Both the position numbers and the translations under genes were made by a program. The notes under the pieces are model-generated. The model made no database searches. It was not told the DNA's origin and was given only the letters and a program-made list of their open reading frames with translations. Shown piece after piece: positions 33,961 to 42,199 of a stretch of 64,000 nucleotides of DNA (positions within the stretch are counted from its first letter, which is position 1; the number at the start of each line of letters is the position of its first letter). Location of the stretch: NCBI RefSeq assembly GCF_001652275.1, contig NZ_LVZK01000001.1, positions 806,001 to 870,000 on the forward strand. Reading direction: 5' to 3'. Source of the DNA: Peptidiphaga gingivicola (GTDB taxonomy: Bacteria; Actinomycetota; Actinomycetes; Actinomycetales; Actinomycetaceae).

Positions 33961-35676
33961 ATGAAAAAGAAAATGACGCGATTGTTGCAGCCTTTGGCTG
34001 CACTTTCGGCATTGGCTCTGACGGCCGTCGTTCAGCCGGTGGCGGCTCAAGCGGCGTCGGCTCACGTCGGCGCCGGGCGGGCTCCTGCGGCGAAGTCGAC
34101 TGCGAGCCCGTCCGCGGATGCGTCGTCGGGCAAACCGAACGAAGCTCCAGCCGGGGACGTTCCGAAAGGGCTTGAAAAGTTCTACAAGCAGAAGCTGGCT
34201 TGGGCGCCGTGCAAGGACAAGCCCCAGATGCAGTGCGCGAATGTGAAGGTTCCGTTGGATTACAAGAAGCCCGGCGGCAAGACGATCACCGTCGCCATGG
34301 CGAAGGTTCCCGCGGCAAACGGCAAGCCGATCGGGAGCCTGTTTGTCAACCCCGGCGGTCCCGGAGAATCGGGAATCGACCTCGTTTCAGGCGCGGACAA
34401 GATCTTCAGCAAGGCTCTCCGGGACCAATACGACATTGTGGGTTTCGATCCGCGCGGGGTCGGTTCCTCGACTGCGGTCGATTGCGTGAGCGACGCCGAG
34501 CTGGGGAAGTACCTCGACTCTGAATTCGACCTGTCCACCCCGGAGGGAAAGAAGGCGGAGAAGGCTCAAGCGGAGAAGTTCGTCAAGGGTTGCAAGGACA
34601 AGTCGGGTGACTTGCTTGCGCACGTCGGCACGGAGTCGGCCGCACGGGACCTTGACGTTTTGCGCGGCCTTGTGGGCGACAAGAAACTCAATTACTTCGG
34701 CTTCTCCTATGGCACCTCCCTGGGCGGCATGTACGCCAACCTCTTCCCGAAGAAGGCAGGCAGGCTGGTCCTCGACGGTGCCCTCGACCCACAGCTCGGC
34801 GACGCGCGCATGGGATACGAGCTGACGATCGGCTTCGAGAAGGCCTTCGAGCGTTACGCGGAGTATTGCGTGAAGGGCGGGAACTGTCCGTTGGGGTCTT
34901 CTGTGGATGCGGCGAAAAAGAAGATGCGAGCCCTGTTCGATCAGGCGTTCAAGAAGCCGTTCCCGACGGCCGATCCCAAGAGGCCCCTCAATCGGAACAT
35001 ACTCAAGTACGGCGTCATGCTTGCGATGTACAGCACCGCATATCGCCCCTATCTGGATACAGGGCTCAGTCAGTTGATCAAAAACAATGACGGATCCTTC
35101 CTTTTGGGATGGTATGACCTTGCAAGCGGGCGCCAGGGCGGAAAGTTCAAGAACAACAGCAACGAGGCCAGGATTGCGATCAACTGCGCGGATTATCCGG
35201 CTTCCTCGCCGTCCGTAACTAAAAAGTATCAAGAGAAACTGAAGAAGGAGGCCCCCCTCTTCGGCGCGGGCAGCGATGGAGAAGGGACTGACCTTTGCAG
35301 CCTTCTGCCGTATCATCCGAAGTCGAATCCCGGACCGTACACTGCGAAGGGGGCGGCTCCGATCGTGGTGATCGGCACGAGGCACGATCCGGCGACGCCG
35401 TATTCGTGGGCGCAGGCTTTGCACAAGAGTCTGAGCAACTCGGTGTTGCTGACATGGGAGGGCGACGGGCACCTTGCTTACTCCAGGGCCGGCTCTTGCA
35501 TCCAGAGCCCGGTCGACAAGTATCTGCTGACCGGCGAGGTCCCCAAGGACGGCCTCGTTTGCCCCGTGGAACAGAAGCAGGGGCAAGAAGCGCAGAAGCA
35601 AGGCGACCTTGATCGGAAGGCTTCCGTGAAGGACAAGCTTTCCCCGGAGAGCCAACCGCCCCCTGTCATCCGGTAG
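33961..35676 (+). CDS. Secreted alpha/beta-hydrolase peptidase, TAP-like (copy 2)
   Basis: A 571-residue product from ATG 33961 (GGGAGGGAAG just upstream). The signal peptide is MKKKMTRLLQPLAALSALAL followed by a segment ending VAAQAA, a Sec type I site. A Ser/Pro/Ala linker leads to DVPKGLEKFYKQKLAW, the shared start of the mature domain. Catalytic elements are FVNPGGPGESG, GFSYGTSLGG, GTRHDPATPYSW and GDGHLAYS. It is closest to copy 1 through the central region (for example GALDPQLGDARMGYE against GALDPQLGNARMGYE). The C-terminal Lys/Gln-rich tail (VEQKQGQEAQKQG) is shared with copies 3, 4 and 6. It is probably secreted, or held at the wall by charge. Confidence 0.88.
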   Translation: MKKKMTRLLQPLAALSALALTAVVQPVAAQAASAHVGAGRAPAAKSTASPSADASSGKPNEAPAGDVPKGLEKFYKQKLAWAPCKDKPQMQCANVKVPLDYKKPGGKTITVAMAKVPAANGKPIGSLFVNPGGPGESGIDLVSGADKIFSKALRDQYDIVGFDPRGVGSSTAVDCVSDAELGKYLDSEFDLSTPEGKKAEKAQAEKFVKGCKDKSGDLLAHVGTESAARDLDVLRGLVGDKKLNYFGFSYGTSLGGMYANLFPKKAGRLVLDGALDPQLGDARMGYELTIGFEKAFERYAEYCVKGGNCPLGSSVDAAKKKMRALFDQAFKKPFPTADPKRPLNRNILKYGVMLAMYSTAYRPYLDTGLSQLIKNNDGSFLLGWYDLASGRQGGKFKNNSNEARIAINCADYPASSPSVTKKYQEKLKKEAPLFGAGSDGEGTDLCSLLPYHPKSNPGPYTAKGAAPIVVIGTRHDPATPYSWAQALHKSLSNSVLLTWEGDGHLAYSRAGSCIQSPVDKYLLTGEVPKDGLVCPVEQKQGQEAQKQGDLDRKASVKDKLSPESQPPPVIR

Positions 35677-35745
35677 CGGGCGGGGTGCGTCCCGCCGCTG
35701 CACGGGATGCGCCGAGCCCGACGCCCCTGCGTCATTCAACTTCGA

Positions 35746-35777
35746 GGGTGCGTTCCGCCGCTGTGCGGGACGCACCC
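35746..35777. terminator. Hairpin after peptidase copy 2
   Basis: GGGTGCG (35746) pairs with CGCACCC (35771-35777), with a further TCCGC/GCGGGA extension and a short loop; a related GGGTGCGTCCCGC sequence lies at 35683. No strong T tract follows, so it could be a factor-independent terminator of weak type or a processing stem. Confidence 0.55.
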
Positions 35778-35850
35778 TTCGACGTTCTTAGGGTTCGCCT
35801 TCGACGCTCTTATGGCTTGAGCCCAAAGGCTCCTTTGCACGGCTTGCGCG

Positions 35851-35894
35851 GCCCGAAGTGCCGGGTGGGGATATCCCCACCCGGCACTTCGGGC
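35851..35894. repeat. Perfect 44-nt palindrome
   Basis: GCCCGAAGTGCCGGGTGGGG (35851-35870) is followed by ATAT and then its exact reverse complement, ending at 35894, so there is essentially no loop. It lies 70 bp before peptidase copy 3. Such a sequence can act as a bidirectional terminator, a cruciform or a dimer-protein site; the lack of a loop is unlike an ordinary terminator. Confidence 0.9.
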
Positions 35895-35963
35895 TGTTGC
35901 GACTGTCGTCTTGGCCTGGAGGCCGTATGTTCGCGGGTGGCCGGCTCTTGCCAAACTGGAGCC

Positions 35964-37724
35964 ATGAGTGAGACAACGAATTCAACGAGTTCATGGCCGC
36001 GGGCGGGCAACCCCGACAAGACCGTGCGGCAACGCCCGTTTTCTGCCGCGAGGTCGAGGTCTGCGCGGCTTGCGACGGCTTCGTTTGCCGGATTGATCGG
36101 CGTCAGCCTCGCTTTAGGCGCGATGCCGGCGCAAGCGGACACAATTGCGACGTCGGCGACGTCGGTGAGCCCATACGCGGATGGTCCGAACGTCGGATCG
36201 AACAGCGGGGCGAACGGCTCAAGCAATGGCTCGAATGGCAGCGCGAACACCTCAAACCGCGGACCGAAGGGTACCGGTGAAAGCGATGCCCCGAAAGGGT
36301 TGGAGAAGTTCTACAGGCAGAAGCTGACGTGGTCTGAATGCAAAGGCAAAGATCGTGCCGGCCTGCAGTGCGCGCAAGCGCAAGTTCCGCTCGATTACAA
36401 AAGGCCCGAGGGCAAGACGATCACGATTTCCATGCTCAAGGTTCCCGCCAAGAGCGGCAAGCCGATCGGGAGCCTGTTCGTCAATCCCGGCGGCCCCGGC
36501 GGCTCGGGCATAGAAAAGGCAGCCTCTCTTTCGAAAAGCCTCAAGCCCGAAATCTTGGATAAGTACGACGTGGTCGGCTTCGACCCGCGAGGGGTCGACG
36601 CCTCCACTCCCGTCAAATGCGCCGACGCCGCCGCTTTGAACGCGTTCTTCTTGGATGCAGACTACGACCTGTCCACGGCCAAGGGTCGGCAGCAACAGCA
36701 GGAAGCGGCCAAGAAAATCGCGGACGGCTGCGAGAAGCGGTCGGGTGAGTTGCTTCCGCACGTCGGCACGGAGTCGGCGGCCCGCGATATGGATGTTTTG
36801 CGCGGGCTGGTGGGCGACAAGAAGCTCAACTATCTCGGCTTCTCCTACGGCACCGAGCTGGGCGGGATGTATGCCGACTTGTTCCCGAAGAAGGTGGGCA
36901 GGATGGTGCTCGACGGCGCCGTCAACACCCAACTTGGAAACGCACGCTTGCTCTACGAGGGGACTCTGAGCGTCGATGAATCGTTCGGGCGGTACGCGAA
37001 AAGATGCGTCGACGGCGGCAAGTGCCCTCTTGGGACCACCGTCAAAGCAGCCAAGAAGAAGATGCGCGCCCTGTTCGACCAGGCGGCGAAGAAACCGTTC
37101 CCGACGTCGAACCCGGCCCGTCCGCTCACGCGCTCCAACCTGATGGCGTCCGTGAGGTGGGCGATGTACCGGGACGAAGCTTGGCCTGGTTTGGATCAAG
37201 CACTTGGCAAGCTGATCGAGAAAAATGACGGCACCGAGCTTCTGGAGCTGTCTGGCCCGCAAACGCCGAATGACGAGAGCAATATGATGGAGTCGCTCCT
37301 CGCGATCAGTTGCGCAGATTACGCGAAAGAGCCGGACTCTGTTTACGCCAAGTACAATAAAAAGCTCAAAGAAAGAGCTTCCGTCTTCGGCGGGTACGAT
37401 CCCTGGACGACGAAAGTGATTCAGGTTTGCAGAAATCTAAAATATCATCCGAAGGCCGGTCTCGGCGCATTCAGAGCGAAGGGTTCGGCTTCGATCGTGG
37501 TCATCGGCACGAAGCACGATCCGGCGACGCCGTATCGCTGGGCGAAGGCCATGCACAGGACACTCGAGAACTCCGTGCTGTTGACGTGGGAGGGCGACGG
37601 ACACACGGCCTACGGGCGGTCTGGCGCGTGCATCGAAAATCAAGTGAATGCCTATCTCCTGACCGGAAGGGTTCCGAAGGACGGGTTGGTTTGCCCGGTG
37701 GAACAGAAGCAAGGGCAAAGATAG
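35964..37724 (+). CDS. Secreted alpha/beta-hydrolase peptidase, TAP-like (copy 3)
   Basis: A 586-residue product from ATG 35964. The signal region is long: about 35 residues of Thr/Ser/Arg-rich sequence precede the hydrophobic core LATASFAGLIGVSLALGA, ending MPAQADT. An Asn/Ser/Gly linker (NGSSNGSNGSANTSNRG) replaces the Pro-rich linker of copies 4-6. Catalytic elements are FVNPGGPGGSG, GFSYGTELGG, GTKHDPATPYRW and GDGHTAYGRSG. It lacks the upstream elements of copies 2 and 4, and CAAACT ends 7 nt before the ATG, so its expression may be controlled differently. The cap region between nucleophile and Asp is the most divergent part, as among all copies, which suggests different substrates. Confidence 0.88.
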   Translation: MSETTNSTSSWPRAGNPDKTVRQRPFSAARSRSARLATASFAGLIGVSLALGAMPAQADTIATSATSVSPYADGPNVGSNSGANGSSNGSNGSANTSNRGPKGTGESDAPKGLEKFYRQKLTWSECKGKDRAGLQCAQAQVPLDYKRPEGKTITISMLKVPAKSGKPIGSLFVNPGGPGGSGIEKAASLSKSLKPEILDKYDVVGFDPRGVDASTPVKCADAAALNAFFLDADYDLSTAKGRQQQQEAAKKIADGCEKRSGELLPHVGTESAARDMDVLRGLVGDKKLNYLGFSYGTELGGMYADLFPKKVGRMVLDGAVNTQLGNARLLYEGTLSVDESFGRYAKRCVDGGKCPLGTTVKAAKKKMRALFDQAAKKPFPTSNPARPLTRSNLMASVRWAMYRDEAWPGLDQALGKLIEKNDGTELLELSGPQTPNDESNMMESLLAISCADYAKEPDSVYAKYNKKLKERASVFGGYDPWTTKVIQVCRNLKYHPKAGLGAFRAKGSASIVVIGTKHDPATPYRWAKAMHRTLENSVLLTWEGDGHTAYGRSGACIENQVNAYLLTGRVPKDGLVCPVEQKQGQR

Positions 37725-37851
37725 GGAGCTGCCGAACGTATTGCGCCGCCCGTCGAATGACCATTGGCGCCGACGATCCTGACGTCGGCCTTGCGATGGA
37801 GACGAGCTGTGCGCGACGCTGACGTCGGCCTTGCGACGCAGATAAACCGCG

Positions 37852-37908
37852 GGCGACATCGGCCGTTGACTTCGATATGAGTTAACGGCCGATGTCGCCT
37901 TCTTTTTA
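37852..37908 (+). terminator. Rho-independent terminator after peptidase copy 3
   Basis: A 16-bp perfect stem, GGCGACATCGGCCGTT (37852-37867) with AACGGCCGATGTCGCC (37884-37899), has a 16-nt loop and is followed by TTCTTTTT. This is the clearest intrinsic terminator in the window. A short direct repeat, TGACGTCGGCCTTGCGA, occurs twice just upstream. Confidence 0.9.
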
Positions 37909-38311
37909 CTTTCGAGTGTGATATTTCGTCTTCGGGTGTGCTGGGGACGTTATTCAACGCAAACAGGTCGCAAAAATTACGTATAGTAGATGCTCTTTCT
38001 GTCGGCGACGTTTTTTGATCGAACGTCGGTTGAATTTCCCTTGATTCATCGCCATTCTCTTCTACCTCATAGGAAGGTTTTGAAAACGGTGGCGCTGCCT
38101 GCGGGGAACAAGTAAAATAGCAACTACAGAGATACAATGTTTTGGGCTTTGTGTCTGGACTGACGCTTGTGTGTCTGTGTCGGTCTCACGGCCCGCGACG
38201 AGCGTCACCGCGGGTAAAACTCCGGCGAGTCGCCCGGGTTTCGGTCCTTCATATGGGTTGCATCCGCTTAGCGAGGTGGGTGCAACCGGCTAAATCAATT
38301 TGGGAGAAGAG
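37909..38311 (+). promoter_or_regulatory. Upstream region of peptidase copy 4 with elements shared with copy 2
   Basis: About 400 bases without a gene. Blocks 38050-38087 and 38182-38206 match those before copy 2 (33724-33766, 33859-33883); the distance between blocks is 95 bp here and 93 bp there. The first block holds a small inverted repeat (CTTC with GAAG around TACCTCA). Near the gene, GGGTTGCATCC and GGGTGCAACC (38256-38287) form a hairpin before the ribosome site GGGAGAAGAG. Hexamers such as TATAGT (37982) and TACAAT (38133) are possible -10 elements. Confidence 0.55.
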
Positions 38312-40192
38312 ATGAAAACATTCAGGCGTTTGTTGCATCCTTTTGCGGCTGCATCGGCCTTTGCCCTGGCCATCGTCGCTCAGCCTGTAGTGGCCGGTGC
38401 TTCGCCGGACCACGAGGACGCTGCGTCGATGCGCGCGGGCGATTCGCCAGTGCGTTTGGGTGCGGCGTCGTCGGGGGCGGACGCCTTTGCCCGTGCCGAC
38501 GCGGGCGTTCGTGCGGAGAAGGCGGCGGCGAGCCCGTCTGCGGGTCGGTCGCCGGGCGGCTCGACGACGTCGCCGGGAGGTTCGACTGGTTCGCCAGGCA
38601 GCCCGTCCGGCTCGCCTGGAAGTCCGGCAAGTTCGCCGGGAAGTCCGACAAGTTCGCCGGGCGGCTCGGTCGGTGCTCCTAAGGGGGATGTCCCGAAGGG
38701 GCTTGAAAAGTTCTATAGGCAGAAGGTCAGCTGGGCGCCGTGTAAGGACGACGCGAAAATGCAATGCGCGGACGTGAAGGTTCCGCTGGATTACAAGAAG
38801 CCTGGCGGCAAGGCGATCACCGTCGCCATGGCGAAGCTTCCCGCCAAGGGCGGCAAGCCGATCGGAAGCCTGTTCATCAATCCCGGCGGCCCCGGAAGTT
38901 CCGGAATCGCCGTGCTTTCATATGTGGACCGGGCTTTCAGCAAAGATGTCATGGACAAGTACGACATCATCGGTTTCGATCCCCGTGGGGTCGGTTCCTC
39001 GACGCCCGTCGATTGCTTCGACGACCGCGAAATGGCCAAAATGTTCGATTCCGATTATGACGTTTCCACTGTGGCCGGGCGTAGAGCCCAAAAGGCGCAG
39101 GCTAAGAAGATAACCGAGGGATGCAAGAAACACTCGGGCGAGTTGCTCGCGCACGTCGGCACGGAGTCGGCTGCCCGTGACATGGATGTTTTGCGCGGGC
39201 TGGTGGGCGACGAGAAGCTCAACTATCTCGGATTCTCCTACGGCACGTCCTTGGGCGGAATGTACGCCGACCTCTTTCCAAAGAAAGTCGGCAGGATGGT
39301 GCTTGACAGCGCCGTCGACACCGGCATGCGGGACAGTCGCAGAGCATACGAGCAGGAGCTCGGATTCGAGCATGCCTTTGAGCGTTATGCGCAGCACTGT
39401 GTGAACACGGGCAGCTGTCCGTTGGGGTCTTCCGTGGACGCGGCGAAAAAGAAGATGCGCGCACTGCTGGATCAGGCGTTTAAAAAGCCGTTCCCGACGT
39501 CAAACCCAAATCGGAAACTCACGCGTTCCCTTCTGACGGGCGAGGTAGGGCAGTATCTGTACGTCGACGCTTCGTGGCCGGATCTTGATGAGAAACTAGG
39601 GAAGCTGGTGAAGGAAAACGACGGTTCGGCCTTCGAGGAATCAGGATCGGACTCCGCCCCGACGGCCTCCAGCAATGGGGCCGAGGCTCTTATAGCGATT
39701 AACTGTGCGGACTATGTGCTTGACCCGCAATCCGAGTATGCGAAGTACAGCGAGCGGCTCAAGAGGGAAGCCCCGGTCTTTGGCGGAAGCGGCGTTGAAA
39801 CGAAGGACCGATACATCTGCGCCGAGTTGCCGCACCATCCGAAGTCGAATCCCGGGCCTTACAGGGCGAAGGGGTCGGCTCCGATCGTGGTGATCGGGGT
39901 GAGGCACGATCCGGCGACGCTCTACTCCTGGACCCGAACCTTCGCCGGGGCGCTCGACAACTCGGTGCTGCTGACCTGGGAAGGCGACGGACACACGGCC
40001 TATGGGAGGGCCGGATCTTGCATCCAGGGCCCGGTCGACAAGTATTTGTTAACCGGCGAAGTTCCCAAGGACGGCCTTGTCTGCCCAGTGGAACAGAAGC
40101 AGGGGCAAAATGCGCGGCAGGGCGTGTCCGATCGGAAAGCTTCCGTGAAGGACGGGGTTTTCGCTGGGAAACCGCGTCCCTTTGTCCGGTAG
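38312..40192 (+). CDS. Secreted alpha/beta-hydrolase peptidase, TAP-like (copy 4)
   Basis: A 626-residue product from ATG 38312. The signal peptide (MKTFRRLLHPFAAASAFALA, ending VVAGAS) is followed by about 75 residues dominated by SPGGS/SPGSP repeats, a flexible linker likely to cross or sit in the cell wall. The mature domain has FINPGGPGSSG, GFSYGTSLGG, GVRHDPATLYSW (altered after the catalytic Asp) and GDGHTAYG. It shares its 5' region with copy 2 and its linker with copies 5 and 6. The C-terminal sequence ASVKDGVFAGKPRPFVR reappears, out of frame, behind the copy 5 stop. Confidence 0.88.
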   Translation: MKTFRRLLHPFAAASAFALAIVAQPVVAGASPDHEDAASMRAGDSPVRLGAASSGADAFARADAGVRAEKAAASPSAGRSPGGSTTSPGGSTGSPGSPSGSPGSPASSPGSPTSSPGGSVGAPKGDVPKGLEKFYRQKVSWAPCKDDAKMQCADVKVPLDYKKPGGKAITVAMAKLPAKGGKPIGSLFINPGGPGSSGIAVLSYVDRAFSKDVMDKYDIIGFDPRGVGSSTPVDCFDDREMAKMFDSDYDVSTVAGRRAQKAQAKKITEGCKKHSGELLAHVGTESAARDMDVLRGLVGDEKLNYLGFSYGTSLGGMYADLFPKKVGRMVLDSAVDTGMRDSRRAYEQELGFEHAFERYAQHCVNTGSCPLGSSVDAAKKKMRALLDQAFKKPFPTSNPNRKLTRSLLTGEVGQYLYVDASWPDLDEKLGKLVKENDGSAFEESGSDSAPTASSNGAEALIAINCADYVLDPQSEYAKYSERLKREAPVFGGSGVETKDRYICAELPHHPKSNPGPYRAKGSAPIVVIGVRHDPATLYSWTRTFAGALDNSVLLTWEGDGHTAYGRAGSCIQGPVDKYLLTGEVPKDGLVCPVEQKQGQNARQGVSDRKASVKDGVFAGKPRPFVR

Positions 40193-40286
40193 CGGGTCCT
40201 GACTGATCGGACGGCGGGCGTCGGGTTGGCGAGGGTCCGCTCCGATCGGTTGGGGGTTCTAATCATCTCGTATGTTTGGAGGAAAA

Positions 40287-42068
40287 ATGAGAAAGACAGC
40301 GACGCGACTGTTGCGGCCTTTGGCTGCGCTCTCGGCGTTGGCTTTGACGGTTCTCGCGCAGCCTGCAATGGCTAGTGCGTCGTCGGGGGCGGACGCCTTT
40401 GCCCGTGCCGACGCGGGTGTTCCTGCGGCGAAGGCGACGGCGAGCCCGTCTGCGGGTCGGTCGCCAGGCGGCTCAACTGGCTCGCCGGGAAGCCCGACAA
40501 ATTCGCCGGGAAGCTCGGCCGGGTCATCTGGAGGTTCGACAAGTTCGCCGGGCGGTTCGATCGGCGCTCCCAAGGGGGGCGTTCCGAAGGGGCTTGAAAA
40601 GTTCTACAAGCAGAAGGTGAGCTGGGCGCCGTGTAAGGACAAGCCCCAGATGCAGTGTGCGAATGTGAAGGTTCCGCTGGATTACAAGAAGCCCGGGGGC
40701 AAGGCGATCACGGTGGCCATGGCGAAGCTCCCTGCCAAAGGCGGCAAGCCGATCGGGAGCCTGTTCGTCAACCCGGGCGGACCCGGAGAGTCGGGAATCG
40801 ACTTGGTTTCGCGCGCCGACAAGTCTTTCAGCAAAGATGTCCTGGACAAGTACGACATCATCGGTTTCGATCCTCGAGGGGTCGGTTCCTCGACGCCTGT
40901 TGATTGCGTCGACGACCGGGAACTGGGCAAGATCTTGGATTCCGATATCGACACCTCGACCGAGGCTGGGCGGAAGGCCAGGAAAGCTCAGGCTCGGCAG
41001 ATAGCGAAAGGGTGCAAAGACAAGTCGGGCGAACTGCTTGCGCACGTCGGCACGGAGCCGGCCGCCCGTGACATGGATGTTATGCGGGGCCTGGTGGGCG
41101 ACAAGAAGCTCAACTATCTCGGTTTCTCTTACGGCACGTCCTTGGGCGGAATGTACGCCGACATCTTTCCGAAAAAGGTTGGGAGGATGGTGCTCGACGG
41201 CGCCGCCAACCCTCAGCAGAGCTTTTTGCCCTCCACTTACACGCAGATGCTGAGTTTTGAGAAGTCTTTCGAACGCTATGCTGAGCGCTGCGTGAAGGCG
41301 GGCAACTGCTCGTTGGGCCCGTCGGTGGATGCGGCGAAGAAGAAGATGCGCGCCCTGCTGGATCAAGCTCGCGTCAAGCCATTCAAGACATCGGACCCGA
41401 ACAGACCCCTCAACCAGGCGATGCTCCACTCTGCAGTTATCAGCCTTCTATACGAGGATCGGACGTGGTCAGTGTTTAATCAGGCCTTTGACCAGTTGAT
41501 CAAGCAAAATGACGGCTCGCTTTTCCTGAAAGTTTTCGACGCGACCTCAAGTCGCGAGGGAGACGGGAACAAAGGCAATAGGGCAGAGGCCTACTGGGCA
41601 ATCAATTGCGCGGACTACGCTCAGGAATCCGAAGCTGACTACCTGAAGTACGCGAACAAGCTGAAGCGGGAAGCTCCCGCCATTGGAGCCTTTTCTACAC
41701 AAGACACTGTCGCCTTCTATATGTGCGCCGAGTTGCCGCACCATCCGAAGTCGAATCCCGGGCCTTACAGGGCGAAGGGGTCGGCGCCCATCGTGGTGAT
41801 CGGCACGAGGCACGATCCGGCGACGCCGTATCACTGGGCGCAGGCTTTGCACAAGAGTCTGAGCAACTCGGTGCTGCTGACCTGGGAAGGCGATGGACAC
41901 ACGGCCTATGGCAGAGGCTCGTCCTGCATTGGCTCCGCGGTTGACAAGTATTTGTTGACCGGCGAGGTTCCCAAGGACGGCCTTGTCTGCCCGGTGGAAA
42001 AGCCGCAGGGGCAAGAATCGCAGAAGCAGGGGAAAGAAACGCAGAAGGAAGGCTTCCGTGAAGGATGA
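40287..42068 (+). CDS. Secreted alpha/beta-hydrolase peptidase, TAP-like (copy 5)
   Basis: A 593-residue product from ATG 40287 with TTGGAGGA upstream. The signal peptide MRKTATRLLRPLAALSALAL is the same as in copy 6, and the 5' spacer (about 40195-40286) is nearly identical to that of copy 6, showing a recent duplication. Catalytic elements are FVNPGGPGESG, GFSYGTSLGG, GTRHDPATPYHW and GDGHTAYGRG. It lacks the HADAASMRAGDSP segment of copies 4 and 6. The end is EGFREG and a stop; the next 37 bases (42069-42105) match the 3' coding end of copy 4 in another frame, so a frameshift removed the older tail. Confidence 0.88.
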   Translation: MRKTATRLLRPLAALSALALTVLAQPAMASASSGADAFARADAGVPAAKATASPSAGRSPGGSTGSPGSPTNSPGSSAGSSGGSTSSPGGSIGAPKGGVPKGLEKFYKQKVSWAPCKDKPQMQCANVKVPLDYKKPGGKAITVAMAKLPAKGGKPIGSLFVNPGGPGESGIDLVSRADKSFSKDVLDKYDIIGFDPRGVGSSTPVDCVDDRELGKILDSDIDTSTEAGRKARKAQARQIAKGCKDKSGELLAHVGTEPAARDMDVMRGLVGDKKLNYLGFSYGTSLGGMYADIFPKKVGRMVLDGAANPQQSFLPSTYTQMLSFEKSFERYAERCVKAGNCSLGPSVDAAKKKMRALLDQARVKPFKTSDPNRPLNQAMLHSAVISLLYEDRTWSVFNQAFDQLIKQNDGSLFLKVFDATSSREGDGNKGNRAEAYWAINCADYAQESEADYLKYANKLKREAPAIGAFSTQDTVAFYMCAELPHHPKSNPGPYRAKGSAPIVVIGTRHDPATPYHWAQALHKSLSNSVLLTWEGDGHTAYGRGSSCIGSAVDKYLLTGEVPKDGLVCPVEKPQGQESQKQGKETQKEGFREG

Positions 42069-42199
42069 GGTTTTCGCTGGGAAATCGCGTCCCTTTGTCC
42101 GGTAGTGGGTCCTGACTGATCGGACGGCGGGCGTCGGGTTGGCGAGAGTCCGCTCCGATCGGTTGGGGGTTTTAATCATCTCGTATGTTTGGGGGAAAA

